A stretch of DNA of 64,000 bases from Campylobacterales bacterium (GTDB lineage Bacteria; Campylobacterota; Campylobacteria; Campylobacterales; Sulfurimonadaceae): positions 1 to 64,000 of the forward strand of contig JAPLGN010000022.1 in assembly GCA_026390135.1 (NCBI GenBank), written 5' to 3'. The position numbers and the translations under genes are program-made. Shown here one piece after another: positions 16,943 to 25,353 of this stretch (positions are counted from its first letter, which is position 1; each line of letters opens with the position of its first letter). The notes beneath the pieces were generated by a model. It was not told where the DNA came from, made no database searches, and saw only the letters and a list, made by a program, of their open reading frames with translations.

Positions 16943-17374
16943 TTAGCGGCACTCGGAGAGTTTTTGATCCTTATCTTCATCTTTCCCGCCCTCTTTGCCA
17001 TTAGCACCTAGAGAGATAAGGTCAACAGAACCATCGAGATTGAGATACAAATACGGTTTATTCCACGGATCTTTAGGAAGATTTTTTCCCTCAATGTAGG
17101 CACTTGGTGCATACGATGTATATTCACTGGGATTAGGATTGACCATGAGAGCTTGAAGCCCCTCTTCGCTCGTAGGATAAGAGCCATTGTCGATTTTGAA
17201 CATTTTAAGGCTCTCATTTAAACTTTTCATCTGAATACAGACCAATTTTTGCTTGGCTTCACCACTTTTCCCTGTAATATTAGGGATAACAAACGCGGCT
17301 AAAAGCCCTAAGATAATGATAACAACCATAATTTCTATTAGAGTAAACGCTTTTCTTTTACTGGAAAATTTCAT
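16943..17374 (-). CDS. gspG: Type II secretion major pseudopilin GspG
   Basis: 143 residues. The prepilin motif KRKA-FTLIEIMVVIIILGLLAAFV has E at +5. The globular domain has the GspG hallmarks: IDNGSYPTSEEGLQALM, DPWNKPYLY and SLGANGKEGGKDEDKD near the C-terminus, where the family binds calcium. GspG polymerises into the pseudopilus that pushes substrates through the secretin. First gene of the leftward arm, preceded by TAGGAG. The residue before F is alanine rather than glycine. Confidence 0.93.
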   Translation of the reverse strand: MKFSSKRKAFTLIEIMVVIIILGLLAAFVIPNITGKSGEAKQKLVCIQMKSLNESLKMFKIDNGSYPTSEEGLQALMVNPNPSEYTSYAPSAYIEGKNLPKDPWNKPYLYLNLDGSVDLISLGANGKEGGKDEDKDQKLSECR

Positions 17375-17566
17375 TCTATAACTCCTATTAACTTGTAATT
17401 ATTATTGTATTCTAACATGAAAAAAAGATTATTTTATGAACAATGTGTAAAAAATCAATGCAAATAGACAACATTAAAAAATAATTATACTATTTTTTAT
17501 TAATTTAAACACAAAAAATATTAAATATGTTATTATCAGTTTTTAAAGTTTTAGAAAATTAAACTT
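17375..17566. promoter_or_regulatory. AT-rich promoter region of the leftward type II secretion arm
   Basis: No gene is visible. On the minus strand, TATAAT-like boxes occur near 17484-17492 and 17410-17416, either of which could serve gspG. The stretch is very rich in A and T compared with the flanking genes. Together with the porin-like fragment and the start of mntA it makes a 337-nt stretch without a full gene. Confidence 0.4.
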
Positions 17567-17665
17567 ATGTCAAAATATGCTTACGTAGGGTTTCAAACCA
17601 ATAATGTAAATCTTGAAAAAGCTTCAGCCCTTGGTCTCTCCATTGGACTTCAATACGTCTTTTAA
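17567..17665 (+). pseudogene. 32-codon porin-like C-terminal fragment
   Basis: An ATG opens a 32-codon frame that ends in GLSIGLQYVF. It reads as the last two beta-strands of a porin: YAYVGFQTNN, then a short turn, then an alternating strand ending in phenylalanine. No upstream continuation exists in any frame, and a TAG lies 15 nt before the ATG. It is best read as the surviving 3' end of a deleted porin gene. A genuine small protein is the alternative, but there is no ribosome-binding site. Confidence 0.5.
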
Positions 17666-17699
17666 ATCATTTCATTATTACAATGTTCAAACTTTCCGC

Positions 17700-17705
17700 T
17701 ATAAT
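17700..17705 (+). promoter_or_regulatory. -10 element TATAAT of the mntA-hepT pair, leaderless position
   Basis: TATAAT ends 6 nt before the ATG at 17712. No Shine-Dalgarno sequence is present. The spacing predicts a transcript starting at or beside the ATG. Confidence 0.5.
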
Positions 17706-17711
17706 TTAAAC

Positions 17712-18029
17712 ATGACTAAAAAAGAAGAAATATTAAGTTACCTCTCTACTATTCGCGCAAAGCTGGCTCAAGACGGGATCGAAAAGCTCGGGCTATTTGG
17801 AAGCTATGCTGATGACAGTGCCGTATGGGGAAGCGATATTGATATTGTTATGAATACTACGCCTCGTTTTTTAGAGGTGCACCCGGGATGGGAAGCACTT
17901 CAAACCATTGAAGATTTTCGTTCATCTCTTTCACGCCATTTTGGTGGTGTTCGTGTAGATATATGTGATTTATCCGGTCTTAGTGAAACGAAAAAAGAGA
18001 AACTTCTAAAAAGTGCCATTTATGTTTAA
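17712..18029 (+). CDS. mntA: MNT-domain nucleotidyltransferase, MntA-like antitoxin
   Basis: 105 residues with the minimal nucleotidyltransferase signature GSx10DxD: G30-S31, then D42 and D44, with a later acidic residue in VRVDICDL. MntA antitoxins neutralise HepT by transferring AMP to the toxin. The start is the ATG at 17712. The frame is open to 17613 but the upstream part overlaps the porin-like scrap and lacks family similarity. It overlaps the HEPN gene by 8 nt, the usual antitoxin-first arrangement. Confidence 0.88.
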   Translation: MTKKEEILSYLSTIRAKLAQDGIEKLGLFGSYADDSAVWGSDIDIVMNTTPRFLEVHPGWEALQTIEDFRSSLSRHFGGVRVDICDLSGLSETKKEKLLKSAIYV

Positions 18030-18375
18030 TGCCAAAGATATTTCCCGTGTTGAAACCATCATCGAAAAAATAAATTTGATTTTAGAAATAGTTGAAGAGA
18101 GCAGTGGTATCGTTGCGGCATTATCGGATCCAAAACTCAAGCGTCCTGCAATCTTAATGCACCTTGTAGCCATGGCAGAGCAATTTGAAAAACTTAAAAA
18201 CGATTCAGCATTTGAACTATTATCCCATTTTGATCGTGAAGATCTTAAGGGTTCGTATGATATTCGAAATTTCGTAGCTCACGATTATGAAGGCATCAAT
18301 CTTCCTATCATAGAAATGGTAATACGTGAAAAACTTCCTCATATTAAAAAATGTGCAGAAATAATTGTTAATTAG
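18022..18375 (+). CDS. hepT: HEPN-domain RNase toxin, HepT-like
   Basis: 117 residues, all alpha-helical. The HEPN active-site motif Rx4HxY is intact: R82, H87 and Y89 in IRNFVAHDY. By family this is an RNase silenced by modification of the tyrosine by the MNT partner. The ATG at 18022 lies within the end of mntA; a GTG at 18013 is the alternative. The pair interrupts the interval between the two arms of the type II secretion locus. Confidence 0.88.
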   Translation: MFNAKDISRVETIIEKINLILEIVEESSGIVAALSDPKLKRPAILMHLVAMAEQFEKLKNDSAFELLSHFDREDLKGSYDIRNFVAHDYEGINLPIIEMVIREKLPHIKKCAEIIVN

Positions 18376-18447
18376 CAAAACAATTATTTTAATCATATTG
18401 TGCCATTGACATTTAAATTTTGTACAATCCGTTTTTATTCATTAAAA

Positions 18448-18461
18448 GTTCATATATGAAC
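18448..18461 (+). promoter_or_regulatory. 14-nt palindrome GTTCATATATGAAC before the gspK promoter
   Basis: A perfect 14-nt palindrome lies 2 nt upstream of a TATACT -10-like box at 18464-18469, 46 nt before the ATG of gspK. Its position covers the spacer/-35 zone, where a repressor or activator would bind. No regulator is identified. Confidence 0.4.
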
Positions 18462-18507
18462 GCTATACTTCTTCTTTAAATATTAAACAAAAGATAACTT
18501 AACTGAT

Positions 18508-19416
18508 ATGAAAAAACGCGGAATTGTTTTAATGATGACCTTGGTATTGATAACACTAATGATGGGCATCGTTACTTTAGTGCTTACGCAAAGTGACCGA
18601 TTGTCACGGTTGGGAAATAATGCATTTTTTCAAAGTGCGTCGTTACGTGCTGTCAATGATTTAGAACAACAGCTTCCTTCGTTGCTTAGTCCCATTACCG
18701 GAGCTGAGGAGTTGGATTTAGCCATGCGTCTGCCGTTGCAACTGGAAAATAAAAAAGGGGACTTTAGTCTCAAAGCACAACTTTCATCGCCCTATAGCCA
18801 TCTCAATATTAATACCCTGATGAGCTCTGATGGGAAAATCAATGATGCGAATCTGGCATTGTTCATGCGAGTGTTTGCCCTGCATCCTATTGCTGATCCT
18901 GACATTTTGATTAAGCTCATTTTTGATACAATTGATACGGATACAGCATCGCGCGGAACAGATACAGAAATTAGAGAATTGCAACCCGACTTTAAAAATG
19001 GTTTGATTGTGAACGAATCTCATTTTAATCTCATCTTATCTCGTTATATTAAGTTAACAAAAGATACGGCAGTTCTATCAATACCGTGGAATCTTTATAT
19101 CGGATACGAAGGGGACAAGATGGATTTTAATGCAATTAATGCCGAAACACTCTCCCTCATTTTGCCCAATACTTCTTCTGAAAAAATCCGTTCTCTTACT
19201 CTTTTTCGGACCAAAGCATACGTTACAAAAGAAGAAGCGATAGCTGCAGAACCTGCCCTTGGGGCTGTTTTTGACAATTACTTTTTCATTTACAAAGCAG
19301 GTATTTCTTACAATCTCGTGTGTGATGTGCGCCTAAGTGAAAACAGCCATGAAGAGCACATGAAATTTCAATATAATCTTTTAGATAAGAAAGTACAACG
19401 TGTTGAATTTCTTTGA
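18508..19416 (+). CDS. gspK: Type II secretion minor pseudopilin GspK-like
   Basis: 302 residues. The basic start KKRG-IVLMMTLVLITLMMGIV resembles the GspK prepilin leader, which lacks the +5 glutamate seen in other pseudopilins. The large periplasmic domain has SPYSHLNINTLMSSDG, FDTIDTDTASRGTDTEI and a helix-hairpin-helix-like region DFNAINAETLSLILP, as in GspK. It caps the pseudopilus with GspI and GspJ. First gene of the rightward arm; no clear Shine-Dalgarno sequence precedes the ATG. Confidence 0.85.
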   Translation: MKKRGIVLMMTLVLITLMMGIVTLVLTQSDRLSRLGNNAFFQSASLRAVNDLEQQLPSLLSPITGAEELDLAMRLPLQLENKKGDFSLKAQLSSPYSHLNINTLMSSDGKINDANLALFMRVFALHPIADPDILIKLIFDTIDTDTASRGTDTEIRELQPDFKNGLIVNESHFNLILSRYIKLTKDTAVLSIPWNLYIGYEGDKMDFNAINAETLSLILPNTSSEKIRSLTLFRTKAYVTKEEAIAAEPALGAVFDNYFFIYKAGISYNLVCDVRLSENSHEEHMKFQYNLLDKKVQRVEFL

Positions 19417-19417
19417 T

Positions 19418-20548
19418 ATGACAGAGTTCATCGAATTACTTTGCAATAAATACGTATTTCTACGCCGTTTTTTATGTGATTCTGCCCCTTTAGTCTATGC
19501 CGATACCCTAAGCCTTGCACCGATTTCTAAAGAAACTGTTTTAGTCCTCTCGCCCAACGACTATTGGGTGTTAGCCGTAAACTTGAATGTGAAGACAGCA
19601 AAAGAAGCGGTAACCTATGCAGCTGCATTGTTTGACTTAAGCGATCAATATCGCTATGAAGCTCAAAAAGTAGAGGAAAATAAGTATATTTTAATCGCCT
19701 ACAATCCCAATGAAATATCCACAAAACTACTTTCCCTTCCCCAATTTTCTCTGATCAATAAAGTTACATTTTCCCAATGGGTATTTGCGCAAGAGTCCCG
19801 CCCAATTCATCTCCGAAACGGAAAATATTTAACAACGATTGAGGGAATCATCATCGAGATGGATGCCTCGTATATCAATACGTCTACTTCCGTAGAGCTA
19901 GATGAAGTATTAGCACTTCCAAGACCTTTTTTAAAAACGGTTGCCATAGAAGAATTTCTCCCCACAGCCCTCACCCAAAAAACGCTCAAAACCACTTTGT
20001 ATATTTTACTAATACTCTTGGGAAATCTTGGTACACAAGCACTGTTTAGCTATCAAGAATCTACCAAACTTAGTGAAAAAATGACAGAGATACGGAAAGT
20101 TTCAAAGCTGCCTGAAACATCGATTGAACGGGAAGCTATTCTCGGTACATTAAAGAGTAAAGAGACCAAGCAGCTTCATTTTCGTAAGGTATGCAAAGAA
20201 ATTGCCGATCTCCCCATAGAGTCAAAAATCATTCCCCCTCCTGCAGCGCTTGTCGCACCAAATACTCCCAGTTCGTCAGCTGAAGGAATTGTCCTAATCC
20301 CAGGCTCAAAGCCGGGTGAAGCGAATCGTCTTTTAGTCGGAAACAACCCTGCAGCAGCAGCGGCAGAAGTGATTTCCTTTCATGGAGAGGGAATACAAGA
20401 GCTTGCTTACGACGGAAATGCCATCAATCTTACCATCGATACCCGCGATTTAGGCACTGCTGAAAAACTCAAAAATGAAATCATCAAACACTTTAATCAT
20501 GCACAGGTCAATAGCCATAACACGCAACTAGAGGTTCGATTAAAATGA
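19418..20548 (+). CDS. gspL: Type II secretion inner-membrane protein GspL-like
   Basis: 376 residues. A cytoplasmic domain of about 190 residues is followed by one membrane helix (about 194-212, TLYILLILLGNLGTQAL) and a periplasmic part ending in a small alpha/beta domain. This is the GspL plan, in which the cytoplasmic domain recruits the GspE ATPase. The sequence is diverged, so the call rests on topology and on its place between gspK and gspM. The ATG at 19418 lies 1 nt after the gspK stop; a GTG at 19400 is an alternative. Confidence 0.72.
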   Translation: MTEFIELLCNKYVFLRRFLCDSAPLVYADTLSLAPISKETVLVLSPNDYWVLAVNLNVKTAKEAVTYAAALFDLSDQYRYEAQKVEENKYILIAYNPNEISTKLLSLPQFSLINKVTFSQWVFAQESRPIHLRNGKYLTTIEGIIIEMDASYINTSTSVELDEVLALPRPFLKTVAIEEFLPTALTQKTLKTTLYILLILLGNLGTQALFSYQESTKLSEKMTEIRKVSKLPETSIEREAILGTLKSKETKQLHFRKVCKEIADLPIESKIIPPPAALVAPNTPSSSAEGIVLIPGSKPGEANRLLVGNNPAAAAAEVISFHGEGIQELAYDGNAINLTIDTRDLGTAEKLKNEIIKHFNHAQVNSHNTQLEVRLK

Positions 20549-20937
20549 AACCAAAAGTACTTACCCTCTCCTTGTTTATAACCTTGGCACTTGTTGCCGT
20601 TACTGCCTTAGGAGCATTATGGGAACATTCAACCGTAGAAGAATTACGACAAGAACACACAGCCCTCGCGCAGCAAGCCAAAGCAATCGACCTCTTAAAA
20701 ACACAATGGTCCGTTCAAGAATCCAAAAACGATTTTGAGTATTTACAAAATCATCCCAACCTCGTCAAACAAGAAAAACGGGGAGGAAATGTCTATTTTG
20801 AATACGATAATCTTTCATCACTGGAATTTAATCGTCTTTCAAATAAAATTTTCAACTCTATGATGGTAATTAAAAAACTAACTCTCCGACGTAATAGTGC
20901 CTCAAAAGGGGTAATTCTCGTGGAGATTGAATCATGA
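20545..20937 (+). CDS. gspM: Type II secretion protein GspM-like
   Basis: 130 residues: one N-terminal membrane helix (about 5-24), a coiled-coil segment, then a small periplasmic alpha/beta domain. This is the GspM topology, and the gene follows gspL with a 4-nt ATGA overlap. Sequence similarity to characterised GspM is not obvious by eye. GspM pairs with GspL to form the inner-membrane platform. Confidence 0.62.
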   Translation: MKPKVLTLSLFITLALVAVTALGALWEHSTVEELRQEHTALAQQAKAIDLLKTQWSVQESKNDFEYLQNHPNLVKQEKRGGNVYFEYDNLSSLEFNRLSNKIFNSMMVIKKLTLRRNSASKGVILVEIES

Positions 20938-21446
20938 AACGCTTTTTATATGCTCTCTATATTCTTCTCATCGTCATCATGATGATCCCGAAAGAAAAAC
21001 TTTATTTCACGTTTGAATCAATACTTTCTCAGCATCATTTGTTCATCAGTAACGAAGAATTCACCAACCGCCTTCTCTTTTTGGATGCCGACAATGGAAA
21101 CGTTTTACTGGATAACCAACAATTTGCTTCGATTGAGTCTATTCGAATCGCACCGTTGCTTTTTATCAATCAACTGAGCCTCTCAAATATCTCTTTTTCA
21201 CCCCTGTATCGAAAGTTTTTTCCGGGTAAAATTGACTCGATTATTTTCAGCTATTCTTTACTTCACCCTTTGCGTGTAAGCATCTATGGAGAGGGTGATT
21301 TTGGTCATTGTGACGGTGCTTTTGATCTTCTTGATCAAAAGATTCACGTTGTTTTTGAACCAACATCACAGCTTCGACGCTATCCGCTTCTTGTGAATAA
21401 ATTACATCAAGCGAAGGAGGGATTGGTCTATGAAAGCAGTTTTTAA
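20934..21446 (+). CDS. Type II secretion protein GspN-like, short
   Basis: 170 residues with one N-terminal membrane helix (about 2-18) and a periplasmic domain of beta-strands. Residues such as FASIESIRIAPLL and SLSNISFSPLYRKF resemble the repeating strand pattern of GspN. It is shorter than typical GspN (about 250). It overlaps gspM by 4 nt and gspC by 17 nt. Assignment is mainly from position and topology. Confidence 0.5.
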   Translation: MKRFLYALYILLIVIMMIPKEKLYFTFESILSQHHLFISNEEFTNRLLFLDADNGNVLLDNQQFASIESIRIAPLLFINQLSLSNISFSPLYRKFFPGKIDSIIFSYSLLHPLRVSIYGEGDFGHCDGAFDLLDQKIHVVFEPTSQLRRYPLLVNKLHQAKEGLVYESSF

Positions 21447-22257
21447 TGAATCCGCACTTCAACGTTTCAATCTTTTGGCTGCTCCGCTGGTAGTAATTTG
21501 GAGTTTGTCCACACTTGGAGGAACGTTTTTATCGAATTCTCCGACAGAGAGATTTACATCTCAGCTTGATCCTTTTTTCGAAATTTTTAATCTTGGTCAA
21601 AAATTTGGTATTGCAGAGCATTTCGACGGCGCGATACACAGCAAAAGCGTTACTGCAACTAAACTTGTCCCTGATTTTCACCGTATCAAAGCGATTTATC
21701 GTTCTGCTTCGGACTCTTTTGTCAGTATCAGTGATACGAATACGACGCTCATTGTCCCTTTGGGCGGAATCTATAAAAGCGTCTTTCGTCTCACAGTACT
21801 GAGTAATACCACAGCAACCTTTCGTGGGTATGGTAAAAGCTATCTCCTTAGGCTGGGACATGATGATCCACTTAGTCGTCAAGAAGTCGTAACCGAGTCG
21901 GTAAGCGATTCCGCACAATCAGGAACACAAGAAAATGAATGGCGTACTATTCCCTACCAAACCATTAAAAGTCAAATGAATGATTTTCAGAATATTGGAA
22001 AGAATATTGATATTTCTGAAGTTGTAAATGGAGCAAAAATTGCTGGATTTCGCGTCAATAAGATTGCACCTGAGTCCATATTTGCGCAGCTTGGCATTAT
22101 AAATGGAGATATTATCCTAGCAGTCAATAATAAAAAACTAGAATCGTATGCGGATGCACTAGCTGCATACAGTGAAGTTCCGAATCTTCGAAGTATTCGC
22201 ATCATCGTTAATCGTAATAACCTCCAAAAGGAACTCGTCTATGAAATCACCCGCTAA
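21430..22257 (+). CDS. gspC: Type II secretion protein GspC-like with PDZ domain
   Basis: 275 residues. One membrane helix (about 12-33), a homology-region-like strand domain (about 70-145) and a C-terminal PDZ domain (about 195-275: GFRVNKIAPESIFAQLGIINGDIILAVN). GspC links the inner-membrane platform to the secretin and helps choose substrates. A GGAGG sequence precedes the ATG. The 3' end overlaps gspD by 17 nt. Confidence 0.82.
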   Translation: MKAVFNESALQRFNLLAAPLVVIWSLSTLGGTFLSNSPTERFTSQLDPFFEIFNLGQKFGIAEHFDGAIHSKSVTATKLVPDFHRIKAIYRSASDSFVSISDTNTTLIVPLGGIYKSVFRLTVLSNTTATFRGYGKSYLLRLGHDDPLSRQEVVTESVSDSAQSGTQENEWRTIPYQTIKSQMNDFQNIGKNIDISEVVNGAKIAGFRVNKIAPESIFAQLGIINGDIILAVNNKKLESYADALAAYSEVPNLRSIRIIVNRNNLQKELVYEITR

Positions 22258-23842
22258 AATTTTTCTCTTATCACTTACACTCGCAACACTTTTAGGTGCA
22301 GCTGCTAATGAAAAAGTCTCTCTTGCGATCGATGGGATGGGGATGACCGATTTGATTAAGCTGGTTGCAGCCACAACCCATAAAAACATCTTTATTGGTG
22401 AAGAAATTCCGGGAACAGTCAGTTATGCAGGAAATAAACCCATTCATAAAAAAGATCTTTTTGGAATATTGCAAAGTACACTTGATGCGAGAGGATATAC
22501 CCTGGTTGATACAGGCGGAGGATATTTGAGTGTTGTGAAAACAGTCGATGCAACGCAAATGAATCTCCCATTTATGGAAAAAAGTGACATTCCGCAAATG
22601 CAAACGCATATTTTTACGTTTCATTTTTCTTCAGCCGAAAATATGGGAGCAAAGATTAAACATTTTACGAGTAAAAATGCAAAAATCACCGCATCCAAAG
22701 ACTCCAATTCCGTCATTCTCACCGACTTTCCCGAAAACATTGCCACCATCCAAAAAGCGATGAAGTTATTGGACATGAAAGATGAAACCCTTGCGAATAC
22801 TACCCATGTCATCCCTCTTAAAAATGCAGATGCCAAATCTCTCGTTGCAACACTCAATACGATTCTTGGTAAAATGAACCTGATTCCCGGACAGCAACCT
22901 CCAAGTATTGCAAGTGATGACTCTACAAACTCCTTAATCGTTATTGCAAGTGATGAGTTGTACAACAGTCTCGAAGCAACGATCTTAAGCCTCGATCACG
23001 ATCGTCAGCAAGTCTATGTGAGAGCAAAAATTATCGAAATTAGTGACAATAAATCACAAGAAGTAGGAATTAAATACGGTCTTTCAGGTGGAGCAGTCGG
23101 ATCGAACGGGATGTTCACCTTTGATTCACGTCTTGGAGACAATTCAACGCCAGCAATAAATCTAGGTGATTCATTGTCTCTTAGCATGTTTAGTATACCA
23201 ACGATTAAAGCTGGAATTGCATTAGGGGCAAATATTGCGTTATTAAACTCTAATGGAGCGGCGGATATCTTATCTGAACCCTCGATTTTGTGTATTGACA
23301 ATCAAGAGTCCTCTATCTATGTGGGTAAAACAGAGTCAATTAGCTCAGGAGTAACTCAAGGTGTTGGAACAGGGATAACACAAAACTACATTCGTCAAGA
23401 TATTGGTCTCACTCTAAAAATCAAGCCACGTCTCTCCAACGATAATAAAGTCCTTTTAGGTGTGACAGCCAAACTGGAAGACATCGAACCAAACTCAATC
23501 GTGGATCGCCCTAGTACAACGAAACGGGAAGTCCTCACTTCTGCCATCGTCAATAATGGAGAAAGTGTCATTATCGGAGGACTTATTCGAGAAAAAATCG
23601 ATGAAACAAACACTAAAGTCCCCTTTTTAGGAGATATACCTATTTTAGGCAATCTCTTTAAGAACAAAGCAAGCAGTCGCGACAAAATCAATCTGGTTAT
23701 TATCCTCACTCCCTATATCATCGAAAAAAGTGGTGATTTAAATACGCTGCGAGCCCAGTTAACAGAGCTTGATGCGATTCAAGATCGCTACATTACGAAT
23801 ATCACGAAAAATATTGAAGCCAAAAAAGATGCCAAACCATGA
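22241..23842 (+). CDS. gspD: Type II secretion secretin GspD
   Basis: 533 residues with a signal peptide MKSPAKIFLLSLTLATLLGAAA. An N0-like domain and two N-type repeats (about 25-250) are followed by the secretin core, with VYVRAKIIEISDNKSQEVG, the VPFLGDIPILGNLF signature and a C-terminal strand region. GspD forms the outer-membrane channel. It is short for a GspD (usually 600-700), lacking one N repeat and any S-domain, so targeting may be pilotin-independent. The ATG at 22241 starts the signal peptide and follows AAAAGGA. Confidence 0.93.
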   Translation: MKSPAKIFLLSLTLATLLGAAANEKVSLAIDGMGMTDLIKLVAATTHKNIFIGEEIPGTVSYAGNKPIHKKDLFGILQSTLDARGYTLVDTGGGYLSVVKTVDATQMNLPFMEKSDIPQMQTHIFTFHFSSAENMGAKIKHFTSKNAKITASKDSNSVILTDFPENIATIQKAMKLLDMKDETLANTTHVIPLKNADAKSLVATLNTILGKMNLIPGQQPPSIASDDSTNSLIVIASDELYNSLEATILSLDHDRQQVYVRAKIIEISDNKSQEVGIKYGLSGGAVGSNGMFTFDSRLGDNSTPAINLGDSLSLSMFSIPTIKAGIALGANIALLNSNGAADILSEPSILCIDNQESSIYVGKTESISSGVTQGVGTGITQNYIRQDIGLTLKIKPRLSNDNKVLLGVTAKLEDIEPNSIVDRPSTTKREVLTSAIVNNGESVIIGGLIREKIDETNTKVPFLGDIPILGNLFKNKASSRDKINLVIILTPYIIEKSGDLNTLRAQLTELDAIQDRYITNITKNIEAKKDAKP

Positions 23843-25353
23843 TAACGTTCCCTTTTTTGGATGAGACACAGATCTTGTTCTCTTATCCTGAAAATATTGA
23901 TGTTGCCTTGTGCATTCGTCACTCACTTTTGTTTTGTGCGTATGAGGGAGAACTCTATGCCATTATTCCTGAAGCACAGCGTCTAGCAGCACTTCAGCTC
24001 TACAATAAACTCTCTCTAACCTATCCAATCGCGCGTCTTTCCCAAGAAGGATATGAAAATCTTTATTTGAAATTTTTAGAACTCAAAACCGATCTTGATA
24101 TTTCGAAAACGGCTCCCGCAAACAACGAATTTATTGATGAAGAATTGTCCTTAGTTGATTTTATAAAAAATTCGGCAGATTTACTGACCAGCGAAGAGTC
24201 GGCCCCGATTATTAAATTTGTAAACACTATTTTTTACCAAGCAATCAAGCGTAAAGCCAGTGATATCCACATCGAAACGCACGAAAAAAAAGGAGAAGTA
24301 CGATTTCGAATCGATGGCGCACTCATCAAACATATTGATCTGGATAAAAATATCATTGATCTCATCATCAGTCGTATCAAAGTCATCTCTGGTTTGGATA
24401 TTTCTGAAAAACGCCTTCCTCAAGACGGACGGACACAGGTCAAAATAGCCGGTAAAAATCTTGATGTGCGCGTATCGGTACTGCCTACCTACCATGGGGA
24501 ACGGGTCGTTTTGCGTCTTTTGATGCAGGCGGCTTCAATTCCCTCATTGCGCGAGTTGGGGTTTGATGAGAAAACCACCTCTGAATTTGAAGAACTTCTC
24601 AAATATTCACACGGCATCATCTTGGTCACAGGACCTACGGGAAGCGGTAAATCCACCACCTTGCACTCGTTTTTGCAACAGCTTGCTTCTCCGGAAAAGA
24701 ACATCATCTCGATCGAAGACCCAGTAGAATACGATGCTCCTCATGTAAGTCAAATAGCGGTGAATACCAAAGCGGGGCTAACCTTTGCGGGGGGACTGCG
24801 CTCCATTTTACGCCAAGACCCTGATATTATTATGATCGGTGAGATTCGTGATACTGAGACGGCACATATTGCGATTCAAGCGGCAATGACAGGTCATCTC
24901 GTCCTCTCAACTCTGCATACCAACAATGCCACTGCGGCACTAACACGATTGGCCGACATGGGTATAGATAAGTTTTTGATTACCTCAACCTTGATTGGGG
25001 TATTGGCTCAGCGACTAGTACGACGTTTGTGTCCTGCGTGCAAAGAATTGATAGCTTTATCCGATGCTGATGCTGATGATTTAAAAATTGCGCACGGACA
25101 CACTATAGCGCATCCAAAAGGGTGCGTTCACTGCCATTATACAGGCTACCAAGGGCGCATCGCTATCGGTGAATTTTTCATGATCGATGACTCTTTGCGT
25201 CCATTGCTAAAAATCAGCGACAATGATTTTGAAATTCGTGAAATAATGAAATCCAGAGGAATGCAATTTCTCTCCAATCAACTCATCGCATTATTGCTCA
25301 ATCATACGACCGGTCTTGATGAGATCATTCGTGTGGGAGTCAAAGAGGCATAA
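23839..25353 (+). CDS. gspE: Type II secretion ATPase GspE
   Basis: 504 residues. Walker A GPTGSGKSTT at about 262-271, an aspartate box SIEDPVEYD, Walker B DPDIIMIGEIRD and a histidine box AAMTGHLVLSTLHTN are all present. A tetracysteine zinc motif follows: CPAC, then CVHC about 30 residues later. GspE hexamers in the cytoplasm drive pseudopilus assembly. The N-terminal domain is compact. Its ATG overlaps the gspD stop by 4 nt. Confidence 0.96.
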   Translation: MITFPFLDETQILFSYPENIDVALCIRHSLLFCAYEGELYAIIPEAQRLAALQLYNKLSLTYPIARLSQEGYENLYLKFLELKTDLDISKTAPANNEFIDEELSLVDFIKNSADLLTSEESAPIIKFVNTIFYQAIKRKASDIHIETHEKKGEVRFRIDGALIKHIDLDKNIIDLIISRIKVISGLDISEKRLPQDGRTQVKIAGKNLDVRVSVLPTYHGERVVLRLLMQAASIPSLRELGFDEKTTSEFEELLKYSHGIILVTGPTGSGKSTTLHSFLQQLASPEKNIISIEDPVEYDAPHVSQIAVNTKAGLTFAGGLRSILRQDPDIIMIGEIRDTETAHIAIQAAMTGHLVLSTLHTNNATAALTRLADMGIDKFLITSTLIGVLAQRLVRRLCPACKELIALSDADADDLKIAHGHTIAHPKGCVHCHYTGYQGRIAIGEFFMIDDSLRPLLKISDNDFEIREIMKSRGMQFLSNQLIALLLNHTTGLDEIIRVGVKEA

